Translations under genes and position numbers: made by a program | The notes under the pieces: model-generated | Databases searched by the model: none | What the model saw: the letters and a program-made list of their open reading frames with translations, nothing else | What the model was told of the DNA's origin: nothing | NCBI GenBank assembly: GCA_026786065.1 | Contig: JAJAYS010000306.1 | Span: forward strand, 1-7,105 | From: Polaromonas sp. | Lineage (GTDB): Bacteria; Pseudomonadota; Gammaproteobacteria; Burkholderiales; Burkholderiaceae_C | DNA: 7,105 nucleotides | Reading direction: 5' to 3' | In this document: positions 1 through 5,513 of the stretch, in pieces | How positions within the stretch are numbered: the first letter of the stretch is position 1 | Layout of the letters: each line of letters opens with the position of its first letter

Positions 1-867
1 GCACTGCACAGCCACGGCTGGGACGGCGCCTGGTTCCGCCGGGCGTTCTTCGACAACGGCGCGCCGCTGGGCGCCGCATCCGAGGACGAATGCCGCATCG
101 ACCTGATTGCCCAGGCCTGGTCGGTGCTGTCGGAAGCCTCCAGCGACCGCTACACGGTGCCGGCGCTGGCCTCGATGAACCGCGAACTGATAGACCGGGA
201 GGCCGGTCTGCTGCGGCTACTGCACCCGCCGTTTGCGCACTCGGCCAACAACCCGGGCTACATCCAGGCCTACCCGCCCGGCGTACGGGAGAACGGCGGC
301 CAGTACTCGCATGCGGCGGTTTGGGCCCTGATGGCGCAGGCCCGCACCGGCGACGCCGAAGGCGCCTGGGAGAGCTTCAAGGCGCTGAGCCCGGCGCACC
401 GCAGCGCGCACCCGGCCCGCGCTGCTGCCTACGAACTCGAACCCTATGTGATGGCCGGCGACATCTACAGCGCGCCGCCGTACGTTGGCCGGGGCGGCTG
501 GAGCTGGTACACCGGGTCGGCAGCGTGGCTGCACCGGGCTGCCGTCGAAACACTGATCGGCCTCAGCGTTGAGCCTGGTCGCATCCGCCTGCAACCGTGT
601 CTGCCCGCACACTGGCCGTTCGTTGAATTGGGCCTTGATCTGCACGGCCAGACCATACGGCTGCGCTGGCAACGCGCCGGCGAAGCGATCTCTGGCGAGT
701 GGCGCGACAACAGCACGGTGGTCGCGGTCGCTGAAGGCCAGTGGATTGCGCTGGACCGGCTGCCAGCCCAGGCGCGCCTGCTGGTGCAGGGCCATGCAGC
801 GCCAGAGATAGCCGCGAGTGGCGAGACGCCGGCCGACGATGTCTCCGAGTCGCTATCAAATAAATAG
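1..867 (+). CDS. Cyclic beta-1,2-glucan synthase (NdvB/Cgs type), C-terminal GH94-like part, 5' truncated by the window
   Basis: The reading frame is open from base 1 and stops at TAG 865-867, giving 288 visible residues. They match the last part of cyclic beta-1,2-glucan synthases: GWDGAWFRRAFFDNG near residues 7-21, CRIDLIAQAWSVLS near 32-46, a PPF..NNPGYIQAYPPGVRENGGQ block near 76-101, EPYVMAGDIYSAPP near 146-160 and GRGGWSWYTGSA near 163-174. This is the family's glycoside hydrolase 94 (phosphorylase-like) domain. In characterised enzymes that domain trims the linear glucan and sets ring size, while an N-terminal GT84 domain in the inner membrane builds the chain from UDP-glucose. Full proteins are about 2,800 residues, so most of the gene lies upstream. 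The product is a periplasmic glucan linked to osmoadaptation and host interaction. A stand-alone GH94 phosphorylase cannot be excluded, because the N-terminus is not visible. The last residues (SLSNK) and the stop lie in a small hairpin that may belong to an intergenic repeat. Confidence 0.88.
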   Translation, partial: ALHSHGWDGAWFRRAFFDNGAPLGAASEDECRIDLIAQAWSVLSEASSDRYTVPALASMNRELIDREAGLLRLLHPPFAHSANNPGYIQAYPPGVRENGGQYSHAAVWALMAQARTGDAEGAWESFKALSPAHRSAHPARAAAYELEPYVMAGDIYSAPPYVGRGGWSWYTGSAAWLHRAAVETLIGLSVEPGRIRLQPCLPAHWPFVELGLDLHGQTIRLRWQRAGEAISGEWRDNSTVVAVAEGQWIALDRLPAQARLLVQGHAAPEIAASGETPADDVSESLSNK

Positions 868-898
868 CTGCTAACGCCCGTTTTTGTTGATCAAAAAC
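852..898. repeat. Two adjacent small hairpins in the convergent gap, probable interspersed intergenic repeat
   Basis: The first dyad has GCTAT at 852-856 and ATAGC at 864-868 around a 7-nt loop. The second is a perfect 7-bp stem, GTTTTTG at 880-886 and CAAAAAC at 892-898, around loop TTGAT. The linker TGCTAACGCCC between them resembles short palindromic repeats that I remember scattered between genes in Comamonadaceae, but I could not check copy number. Neither stem is followed by a T-run in either direction, so they are poor matches to intrinsic terminators, although they sit between the 3' ends of two convergent genes. The first dyad spans the stop codon of the glucan synthase gene. Confidence 0.5.
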
Positions 899-962
899 CT
901 AAAATGGCTTGAACTTTAATGGCCTGCGCAGGACGTGGCAGGGTGCCGCCATGCGCGACCGG

Positions 963-1739
963 CTACTTCGCCTGAGGCGGGCGCCCCGCCTTGCCGGAGC
1001 GCGCATAAGGCGCATTTAGGTGCGTCGGCGTGGTGGATTTTTTGCGCATCCGGATGTTGAGCATTTCGACCATTACCGAAAACGCCATCGCAAAATAAAT
1101 GTAGCCTTTGGGTACATGGTGGCCCAGCCCTTCGGCGATCAACACCACCCCGATGACCACCAAAAAGGACAGCGCCAGCATCTTGATGGTCGGATGGTCG
1201 GAAACGAAGCGGCCGATGGCGCCGGCGAACAGCATCATCATCCCGACCGAGGCCACCACGGCGGCAATCATCACCGGGAGTTGCTGAACCATGCCGACGG
1301 CGGTGATGATCGAATCGAGCGAAAACACAATATCGACCACCATGATTTGCAGGATGACAGCGGTGAAGGTCGCTTTCACGGCCGTCGAAGCATGGCCTTC
1401 AACGCCCTCCATCGTCTGGTGAATCTCGCCGGTGCTTTTCCAGATCAGAAACAGCCCGCCGGAAATCAGGATCAGATCGCGGCCTGAAATGTCCTGGTTG
1501 AACACGGTGAACAGCGGGGCCACCAGCCCGACCAGCCAGGACAGCACCAGCAGCAAACCGATGCGCATGAACATCGCCATGAACAGGCCGAGGCGGCGCG
1601 CCATTTCCTGGCGCTCCTTGGGCAGTTTGTCCACCAGAATGGAGATGAACACGATGTTGTCGATGCCGAGCACCAGCTCCAGCGCAGTAAGGGTAAAGAA
1701 GGCGATCCAGGCTTGCGGGTCGGTCAGCAGTTCGATCAT
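963..1739 (-). CDS. TerC/YgdQ-family integral membrane protein
   Basis: This encodes a 258-residue, strongly hydrophobic inner-membrane protein of the TerC family, close to E. coli YgdQ (about 237 residues) and to the membrane half of YoaE. The family hallmarks are visible: ELVLGIDNIVFISILVDKLP at residues 21-40, the GGLFLIWKS segment at 94-102, VVDIVFSLDSIITAVG at 134-149 and HVPKGYIYFAMAFS at 208-221. The acidic residues Asp27, Asp136 and Asp142 lie in hydrophobic segments, as is typical of the family. About seven membrane segments can be drawn. TerC-family proteins have been tied to metal-ion (manganese) export and to tellurite resistance, but the role of the YgdQ branch is not settled, so the substrate here is unknown. 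The tail after residue 232 is a hydrophilic, basic extension rich in Thr, Pro and Arg that the E. coli protein lacks. The ATG at 1739-1737 begins a good family N-terminus; only a weak GAAAG lies upstream. The gene starts 17 bp after the PerM-like gene and is probably co-transcribed with it. Confidence 0.92.
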   Translation of the reverse strand: MIELLTDPQAWIAFFTLTALELVLGIDNIVFISILVDKLPKERQEMARRLGLFMAMFMRIGLLLVLSWLVGLVAPLFTVFNQDISGRDLILISGGLFLIWKSTGEIHQTMEGVEGHASTAVKATFTAVILQIMVVDIVFSLDSIITAVGMVQQLPVMIAAVVASVGMMMLFAGAIGRFVSDHPTIKMLALSFLVVIGVVLIAEGLGHHVPKGYIYFAMAFSVMVEMLNIRMRKKSTTPTHLNAPYARSGKAGRPPQAK

Positions 1740-1756
1740 GTGCGGGCTTTCAGAAT

Positions 1757-3106
1757 TCAGGAACCCAGGAACTCACCTATCGGCTTGAGGTCTTCCACCC
1801 GGTCGCACACCGCCTTGACCATCATCAAAATCGGAATGCCCAGCAGCAGGCCCCATACCCCCCATAACCAGCCCCAGGCCAGCATGCCGACGAAAACCGC
1901 CACCGGGCTCAGGCGGCTGGTCTTGCTGGTCAGCCAGGGCGTCATCAGATTGCCGGTCAGCGCATGAATCACCAGCGATGCGCCGCCGACCAGCAGCGCC
2001 ATGTCCGGCGTGCCGAACTGCAAAAAACCGAACATGCCCGACGCCCCGGCGGTGATGACCGTGCCGACGTAAGGAATGAAGTTCATTGCGCCGGCCACGA
2101 CGCCCCAGATCAGCGCGTTCTCCAGCCCGATTGCCGCCAGCGCGGCCCAGGTCAGCAGGCCCACCACCACACTGGTCAGCACCTGTACCTGCAAATAGCG
2201 CTGAATCTGGTCGGTCACTTCGTGCAGCGCCTGCAGCGTGATTTTTTTTCTGCTCAGATTCGGGCCGGCCAGCTTGATCATCTTGCGTCTGAAGGTGTCG
2301 CCCGACAGCATCAGGAAGTAGGTCAGAAATACCACCACGATGGCCTGCCCGACCAGCGCCGCCAGACCGATGCTGCCGGACCAGAGGTGGTCCTTGATGT
2401 CGAACGCCTTGGCCTCGACGACCACACGCTGAACGCCGCGCACGGCGGGTGCGGCCGGGTCGCCGCGGGCCGCCTGCTCGATCTGCGCCGCTGCCTTCTG
2501 AACCGTGTCCAGCGGGCTGGGTGTGGCCCCACTCTTTTTCTTGATCGCCTGCGCGATCTTCGCGGCGGCGCTAGGCAAGGCTTGCGCCAGTTCCACCGCC
2601 CTGCCGCTGAGGGTCCAGGCGGCTGAACCCATGCCGCCGAACATGGCGACCAGCAGCACCGCCGAGCTGGCCCAGCGCGGAATGCGCCGCGACTCAAGCC
2701 AGTTGACGATGGGCGACAGCGCGTAACTGAACAGCACGCCCAACATCACCGGAACCAGCACCGCCTTGGCCCAGTGCAGCACGAACAGACTGGCCAATAT
2801 CGTAATCACCATCAGCGGCATGCTGCGAATGTCCACCGGCATCTGCAGCAGCAGCGGTGTGGGCTCCGGCGCTTCGACGGCTTCGACGGCTCCGACGGCT
2901 TCGACGGCTTCGACGGCTTCGACCGGCGCTACTGTTTCAGCAGCTTTTAATGGCTCGGCCGATCCGGCGGTTGTGGCCGGTTCACCGCGGTCGGCCCCGG
3001 CGCTGGAACTGGCTGGGCTGGCCGGCGCGGGCCGCTCGGCAACCACCGGCTTGCCCGGGGAGAGGGAAGGCGACTCGGGAAAGCTGGTGATCGGATGGGA
3101 AGCCAT
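1757..3106 (-). CDS. AI-2E/PerM-family (UPF0118) transporter with repeat-containing N-terminal extension
   Basis: This encodes 449 residues. From about residue 96 onward it has the fold of the AI-2E exporter/PerM family: membrane segments near 97-115, 117-133 and 148-166, a soluble stretch rich in Ala, Lys and Gln (about 170-240), then segments near 247-267, 307-328, 331-360, 370-385 and 400-430. The motif NFIPYVGTVITAG at 342-354 and the C-terminal GVWGLLLGIPIL at 416-427 are characteristic. Members include E. coli PerM, YdiK and the AI-2 exporter TqsA; others act as sodium/proton antiporters, so the substrate cannot be named here. The family is usually about 350 residues. The extra length is a Pro/Ala/Glu-rich N-terminus that includes six VEA-type triplets at residues 62-79. 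I chose ATG 3106-3104 because GGAGA stands five bases upstream. An in-frame TTG ten codons earlier (3136) would extend it, but I see no good ribosome site there. It is the first gene of a likely operon with the TerC-family gene. Confidence 0.9.
   Translation of the reverse strand: MASHPITSFPESPSLSPGKPVVAERPAPASPASSSAGADRGEPATTAGSAEPLKAAETVAPVEAVEAVEAVGAVEAVEAPEPTPLLLQMPVDIRSMPLMVITILASLFVLHWAKAVLVPVMLGVLFSYALSPIVNWLESRRIPRWASSAVLLVAMFGGMGSAAWTLSGRAVELAQALPSAAAKIAQAIKKKSGATPSPLDTVQKAAAQIEQAARGDPAAPAVRGVQRVVVEAKAFDIKDHLWSGSIGLAALVGQAIVVVFLTYFLMLSGDTFRRKMIKLAGPNLSRKKITLQALHEVTDQIQRYLQVQVLTSVVVGLLTWAALAAIGLENALIWGVVAGAMNFIPYVGTVITAGASGMFGFLQFGTPDMALLVGGASLVIHALTGNLMTPWLTSKTSRLSPVAVFVGMLAWGWLWGVWGLLLGIPILMMVKAVCDRVEDLKPIGEFLGS
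2871..2924. repeat. 9-bp tandem repeat, six copies, inside the PerM-like gene
   Basis: On the plus strand the unit GCTTCGACG occurs six times without gaps. The third copy has one change (GCTCCGACG) and the sixth ends in C instead of G. On the coding strand the units read as Val-Glu-Ala, one being Val-Gly-Ala, at residues 62-79. Because the unit is nine bases long, gain or loss of copies by replication slippage keeps the reading frame and changes only the length of the cytoplasmic N-terminal tail. Confidence 0.95.
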
Positions 3107-3111
3107 GGCAG

Positions 3112-3116
3112 TCTCC
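3112..3116 (-). promoter_or_regulatory. Ribosome binding site deciding the PerM-like start
   Basis: The coding strand reads GGAGA followed by CTGCC and then ATG, a near-ideal Shine-Dalgarno with five-base spacing. It supports the internal ATG at 3106-3104 over the upstream TTG at 3136-3134. Confidence 0.7.
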
Positions 3117-3168
3117 ACGGCTGAACCCGCCGCCAAGCATGACGGACAAGGGTGCAGCAGCGGCTTAG

Positions 3169-3195
3169 AGTGTAATTACCACTCAGCTGTAGCAA
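3169..3195 (-). promoter_or_regulatory. Candidate promoter and dyad upstream of the PerM-like gene
   Basis: On the minus strand a -35-like TTGCTA (3195-3190) is followed by 15 bp and a -10-like TACACT (3174-3169), about 65 bp before the ATG. The spacing is short of the ideal 17 bp and each box matches the sigma-70 consensus at about four of six positions. An inverted repeat, GAGTG 3168-3172 and CACTC 3180-3184, straddles the -10 element and could be an operator. Beside it an 8-bp direct repeat AGCTGTAG occurs at 3185-3192 and 3199-3206. All of this is inference from short motifs. Confidence 0.3.
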
Positions 3196-3387
3196 AAAAG
3201 CTGTAGGACCGCAGCGCCGGAAAAGCGGCTGTCTGGCGTGCGGTGCAGGGAAATTCTGACGGCGGGCAGGCCTCTTCCCCGCCAAGCGCCATTTACGCAG
3301 AAGGCTCTTTGGGACCCCCTGCATAACGGCCCTGCGGTCTGTGATCAGCCGGGCAGGGGCGATCCGGCTGCCACAGCTCCGCCAGCG

Positions 3388-4143
3388 TTATGCAACAGGC
3401 CCCTTGAGCATCGCCTCGCGCACCGCCGTGACCTGCCGGCGCGACACCGCCAGCAGCTCGTCGATGCCGGTCAGGCGCACCGCCCAGCCGTCGCCCTCTT
3501 CCGGGTCGTCGTGCTTTTCGAGTGCGCGGACGGCGCGGCGCGCGATCAGCGCATTGCGGTGGATGCGAATGAAATGGGCGCCGTGGCGCTCTTCCAGCTC
3601 GTTTAGCGTGCTTTCCAGGATGTGGCTGTGCCGGAGCGTGCGCACCGTCAGGTATTTCAGTTCGGCCTTGAAGTAAATCACCTCGGCCAGCGGAACCCAT
3701 TCGGTGCGGCCGCGGTCCTGAATGACCAGCATGTCGGCGGGCGCGTCGCCGGCCAGCGCCGGGGCGCTGGTCTTGAGCTGGCGCTCGACCTTTTGCAGTG
3801 CCTGTTGCAGCCTCTCCAGCTTGACCGGCTTGGTCAAATAATCGAGCGCTTCCAGGTCGAAGGCCTGCACCGCATGCTCGGCGTGGGCCGTGACGAACAC
3901 CACCGCCGGGGACTGCGCCTGCTCGCGCAGCGTGCGCGCCAGCGTCATGCCGTCCATGCCCGGCATCCTGATGTCGAGCAGCATCAGGTCGAAGGTCTGC
4001 TGCGCCAGCAGCCGCAGCGTCTGCACCGCGTCGGCCGCTTCGGCCGCGACCAGTGCGGCGGGGTCCCGGCAGTCGCCGAGCAGCGTGCGCAGCCGCGAGC
4101 GCGCCAGGGCTTCGTCGTCCACGATCAAAACACGCAGCGTCAT
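3388..4143 (-). CDS. algR: LytTR-family response regulator, AlgR type
   Basis: This encodes 251 residues, the usual length for AlgR-like regulators. A receiver domain fills residues 1-120: acidic pair Asp9-Asp10 in VLIVDDEALAR, phosphoacceptor Asp57 in LMLLDIRMPGMDG, conserved Thr85 and Lys105 in DYLTKPVKLERL. A LytTR DNA-binding domain covers about 140-245, seen in EVIYFKAELKYLTVRT at 154-169, STLNELEERHGAHFIRIHRNALI at 178-200 (family pattern of a conserved Phe, Arg, His and Arg) and SRRQV at 234-238. It should receive phosphate from the kinase encoded just upstream and bind direct repeats in target promoters. In Pseudomonas, AlgR controls alginate, type IV pili and other surface traits; the targets here are unknown. 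The start ATG overlaps the kinase stop by four bases (ATGA, 4143-4140), and GGAG lies eight bases upstream, so translation is probably coupled. The name algR rests on family plus synteny with argH, not on proven orthology. Confidence 0.92.
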   Translation of the reverse strand: MTLRVLIVDDEALARSRLRTLLGDCRDPAALVAAEAADAVQTLRLLAQQTFDLMLLDIRMPGMDGMTLARTLREQAQSPAVVFVTAHAEHAVQAFDLEALDYLTKPVKLERLQQALQKVERQLKTSAPALAGDAPADMLVIQDRGRTEWVPLAEVIYFKAELKYLTVRTLRHSHILESTLNELEERHGAHFIRIHRNALIARRAVRALEKHDDPEEGDGWAVRLTGIDELLAVSRRQVTAVREAMLKGPVA

Positions 4144-5225
4144 AGTGGGAGCTCCAGTCGAACCTGAAAAACGCCCTGCTGCAGGGCGGTGCTGAACTTT
4201 GCCTGAACGTCGTGCAGCAACAAAAGCCGCTCGCGCACATTGGCCAGCGCCAGGCCGTGGCCGCGCTCGCCCGCCCCGTCCGGGGTGGTGTTGGTTACCT
4301 TGATCACCACGCTGCTGCCGCGCAGCACGGTCGATATTTTTACGTCGGCGCCGGCCGCGCTCGGCTCCACCCCGTGCTTGACGGCGTTTTCGACCAGCGG
4401 CTGCAGCAGCAGCGGCGGAAGTTTGGCGGCGTCGGCCCGCGCATCCAGGCTCCACTGCACCCGCAGCCTGTCGCCGAAACGGATCTGTTCGATCTCCAGG
4501 TAGCGCTGGGCCAGCGCGATCTCTTGCGCCAGCGTGACCGACTCGGCCGGATCGGCCAGCGCATGGCGAAACAGCTCGCTCAGGTCTTCCAGCACCGCCT
4601 CGGCCTTGGCCGGCTCGGCGCGCACCAGCGCAATCGCGCTGTTCAGGGTGTTGAACAAAAAATGCGGCCGGATGCGCGACTGCAGTTCGGCCAGCCGGGC
4701 GGTGGTGGCGGCCGGCAGGCGCGCCTTGGCCCGCCAGAAAAGACCGGCCAGCAACATCGCCGCGACCAACCCGCCGGAAGCCGCACTCGCCAGCCAGGGC
4801 GCCGGCTGCAGCAGGCCGGTCATCACCAGCAGTGCGCAGCCGTAGATTCCGGCGCCAGCGCCCAGACCCACGCCGGCCGCCCATTGCTGCGGCAGGGGCA
4901 GCCGGCTCAAGCGCGATTTCAGCAGGCAGCCGAGCAACAGCCAGCCCAGCGTGGCCGGCAGCGCGGCGCCTGTCAAAAGTGCAAAACCCAGCAGCCAGGC
5001 CAGCGGCGTTTCGGCCCCGAACATCGCCACCACCGCCAGCACACCCTCGACGAACAGCACCGCGCGCAACACCACCCCGACATGGCAGGCGTCCATGAAA
5101 ATGCCCTGCGCAGCCGCTGGCGCCCAGGCGGGCGGCAGCTCGCTGTCCAGCGTGCCGCCGAACAGCGTGCTTTCGCCGAATGCGCTGGTTTCAAAGGGCC
5201 GGACGGGCTGGGCGGGAGGCTTCAT
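4140..5225 (-). CDS. algZ: LytS/AlgZ-type membrane sensor histidine kinase
   Basis: This encodes 361 residues. Residues 46-69, 76-102, 114-139 and 145-164 form about four hydrophobic membrane segments with no large periplasmic domain between them. A His_kinase (LytS/YehU) module follows: RIRPHFLFNTLNSAIAL at 184-200 with phosphoacceptor His188, then LPPLLLQPLVENAVKHGV at 269-286 as the N-box (Asn280, His284), and GHGLALANVRERL at 322-334 as the ATP-lid glycine region. This short four-helix layout without a PAS or periplasmic sensor is that of AlgZ/FimS kinases, which pass phosphate to AlgR-like LytTR regulators; the partner gene overlaps the 3' end. ATG 5225-5223 was chosen because residues 11-43 still resemble the N-terminal tail of AlgZ-like proteins. 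A later ATG at 5096-5094 would sit right before the first membrane segment. No strong ribosome site is seen at 5225. It is divergent from argH, as in Pseudomonas. The ligand is unknown. Confidence 0.9.
   Translation of the reverse strand: MKPPAQPVRPFETSAFGESTLFGGTLDSELPPAWAPAAAQGIFMDACHVGVVLRAVLFVEGVLAVVAMFGAETPLAWLLGFALLTGAALPATLGWLLLGCLLKSRLSRLPLPQQWAAGVGLGAGAGIYGCALLVMTGLLQPAPWLASAASGGLVAAMLLAGLFWRAKARLPAATTARLAELQSRIRPHFLFNTLNSAIALVRAEPAKAEAVLEDLSELFRHALADPAESVTLAQEIALAQRYLEIEQIRFGDRLRVQWSLDARADAAKLPPLLLQPLVENAVKHGVEPSAAGADVKISTVLRGSSVVIKVTNTTPDGAGERGHGLALANVRERLLLLHDVQAKFSTALQQGVFQVRLELPL
4152..4155 (-). promoter_or_regulatory. Ribosome binding site for the algR-like gene inside the kinase gene
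   Basis: The coding strand has GGAG, then CTCCCACT, then the ATG of the regulator, inside the last codons of the kinase. With the ATGA overlap it fixes the regulator start at 4143. The reading frame is open further upstream through the kinase gene, but only out of frame with real kinase sequence. Confidence 0.6.
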
Positions 5226-5278
5226 GGCGGTCGGCGTAGTTGACAGTCCGGTGGGCGGAAGGTTCTGGTGCGAAGTCC

Positions 5279-5295
5279 CGCAGATAAAATCTGCG
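5279..5295. promoter_or_regulatory. Perfect palindrome over a candidate -10 box between algZ and argH
   Basis: CGCAGAT (5279-5285), AAA, ATCTGCG (5289-5295) is a perfect 7-bp inverted repeat. On the plus strand it contains TAAAAT at 5285-5290, a good sigma-70 -10 match that could serve argH. The best -35 at normal spacing is only TTCTGG at 5263-5268. A perfect TTGACA at 5240-5245 is 39 bp away, too far to pair with it. If this is the argH promoter, the transcript would start near 5297 and carry a leader of about 215 nt. The dyad could be a regulator site for one or both divergent genes. Confidence 0.4.
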
Positions 5296-5393
5296 CGGCG
5301 GCGCTGCGCGGGAGTTCCCGGCACGGGCAGCACCCGGTGATTGGTAATGCCCGCGCTCCGAAGTATTGCACCAGTCGCGGCCCTTGCCTATGC

Positions 5394-5426
5394 GGCCAGC
5401 CGGCGTTTAACAAGCCGGTGCCGGCC
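5394..5426 (+). other. GC-rich imperfect hairpin in the putative argH leader
   Basis: CCGGC (5400-5404) pairs with GCCGG (5414-5418) over a 9-nt loop, and outer GGCC segments (5394-5397 and 5423-5426) can extend the stem across a small internal loop. It lies about 90 nt before the argH start. It may affect the argH transcript or be chance in a GC-rich region; no known riboswitch or attenuator is recognised. TTAACA at 5407-5412 in the loop resembles a -35 box but has no good -10 partner. Confidence 0.25.
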
Positions 5427-5513
5427 CTGAATTTCACCCGGCCAGCCCGGACCTGCGCTCCTTTCCCTTGCCACCGGCTGCACGCCGCAGCGCCCACCTT
5501 AGCGAAACCCGAC

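Larger units (their letters stand above)
3107..3387. other. Intergenic region between algR-like and PerM-like genes (both minus strand)
   Basis: No credible gene lies in these 281 bp. The reading frames through it are short, overlap real genes and show no recognisable protein. The algR-proximal part has a perfect 7-bp inverted repeat, CAGCCGG 3346-3352 and CCGGCTG 3364-3370, with an 11-nt loop and no following T-run, so its use as a terminator is doubtful. The distal part holds the candidate promoter of the PerM-like gene. There is no trace of hemC, which follows algR in Pseudomonas. Confidence 0.6.

Noticed and set aside
217..795. Minus-strand frame opposite the glucan synthase gene
   Set aside because: Shadow of a strongly conserved GH94 coding frame on the plus strand.
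880..898. Bidirectional intrinsic terminator between the convergent genes
   Set aside because: The stem is mostly A/T pairs and no T-run follows it on either strand, so I kept it only as part of a repeat.
2947..3324. 125-codon minus-strand frame across the gap upstream of the PerM-like gene
   Set aside because: It overlaps the well-supported N-terminal region of the PerM-like gene in another frame and resembles no protein I know. It is not a hemC remnant.
3388..4884. Upstream in-frame extension of the algR-like gene to 498 codons
   Set aside because: The extension runs out of frame through the kinase gene and is Arg/Gly/Ala-rich without family features. The ATGA overlap and the GGAG site fix the start at 4143.
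4212..5243. 343-codon plus-strand frame opposite the kinase gene
   Set aside because: Gln/Arg/Gly-rich shadow of the kinase; no domain, no ribosome site, no family resemblance.
5240..5290. TTGACA 5240-5245 with TAAAAT 5285-5290 as one promoter
   Set aside because: The 39-bp spacing is far outside what a sigma-70 promoter uses; at most one of the two boxes is functional.
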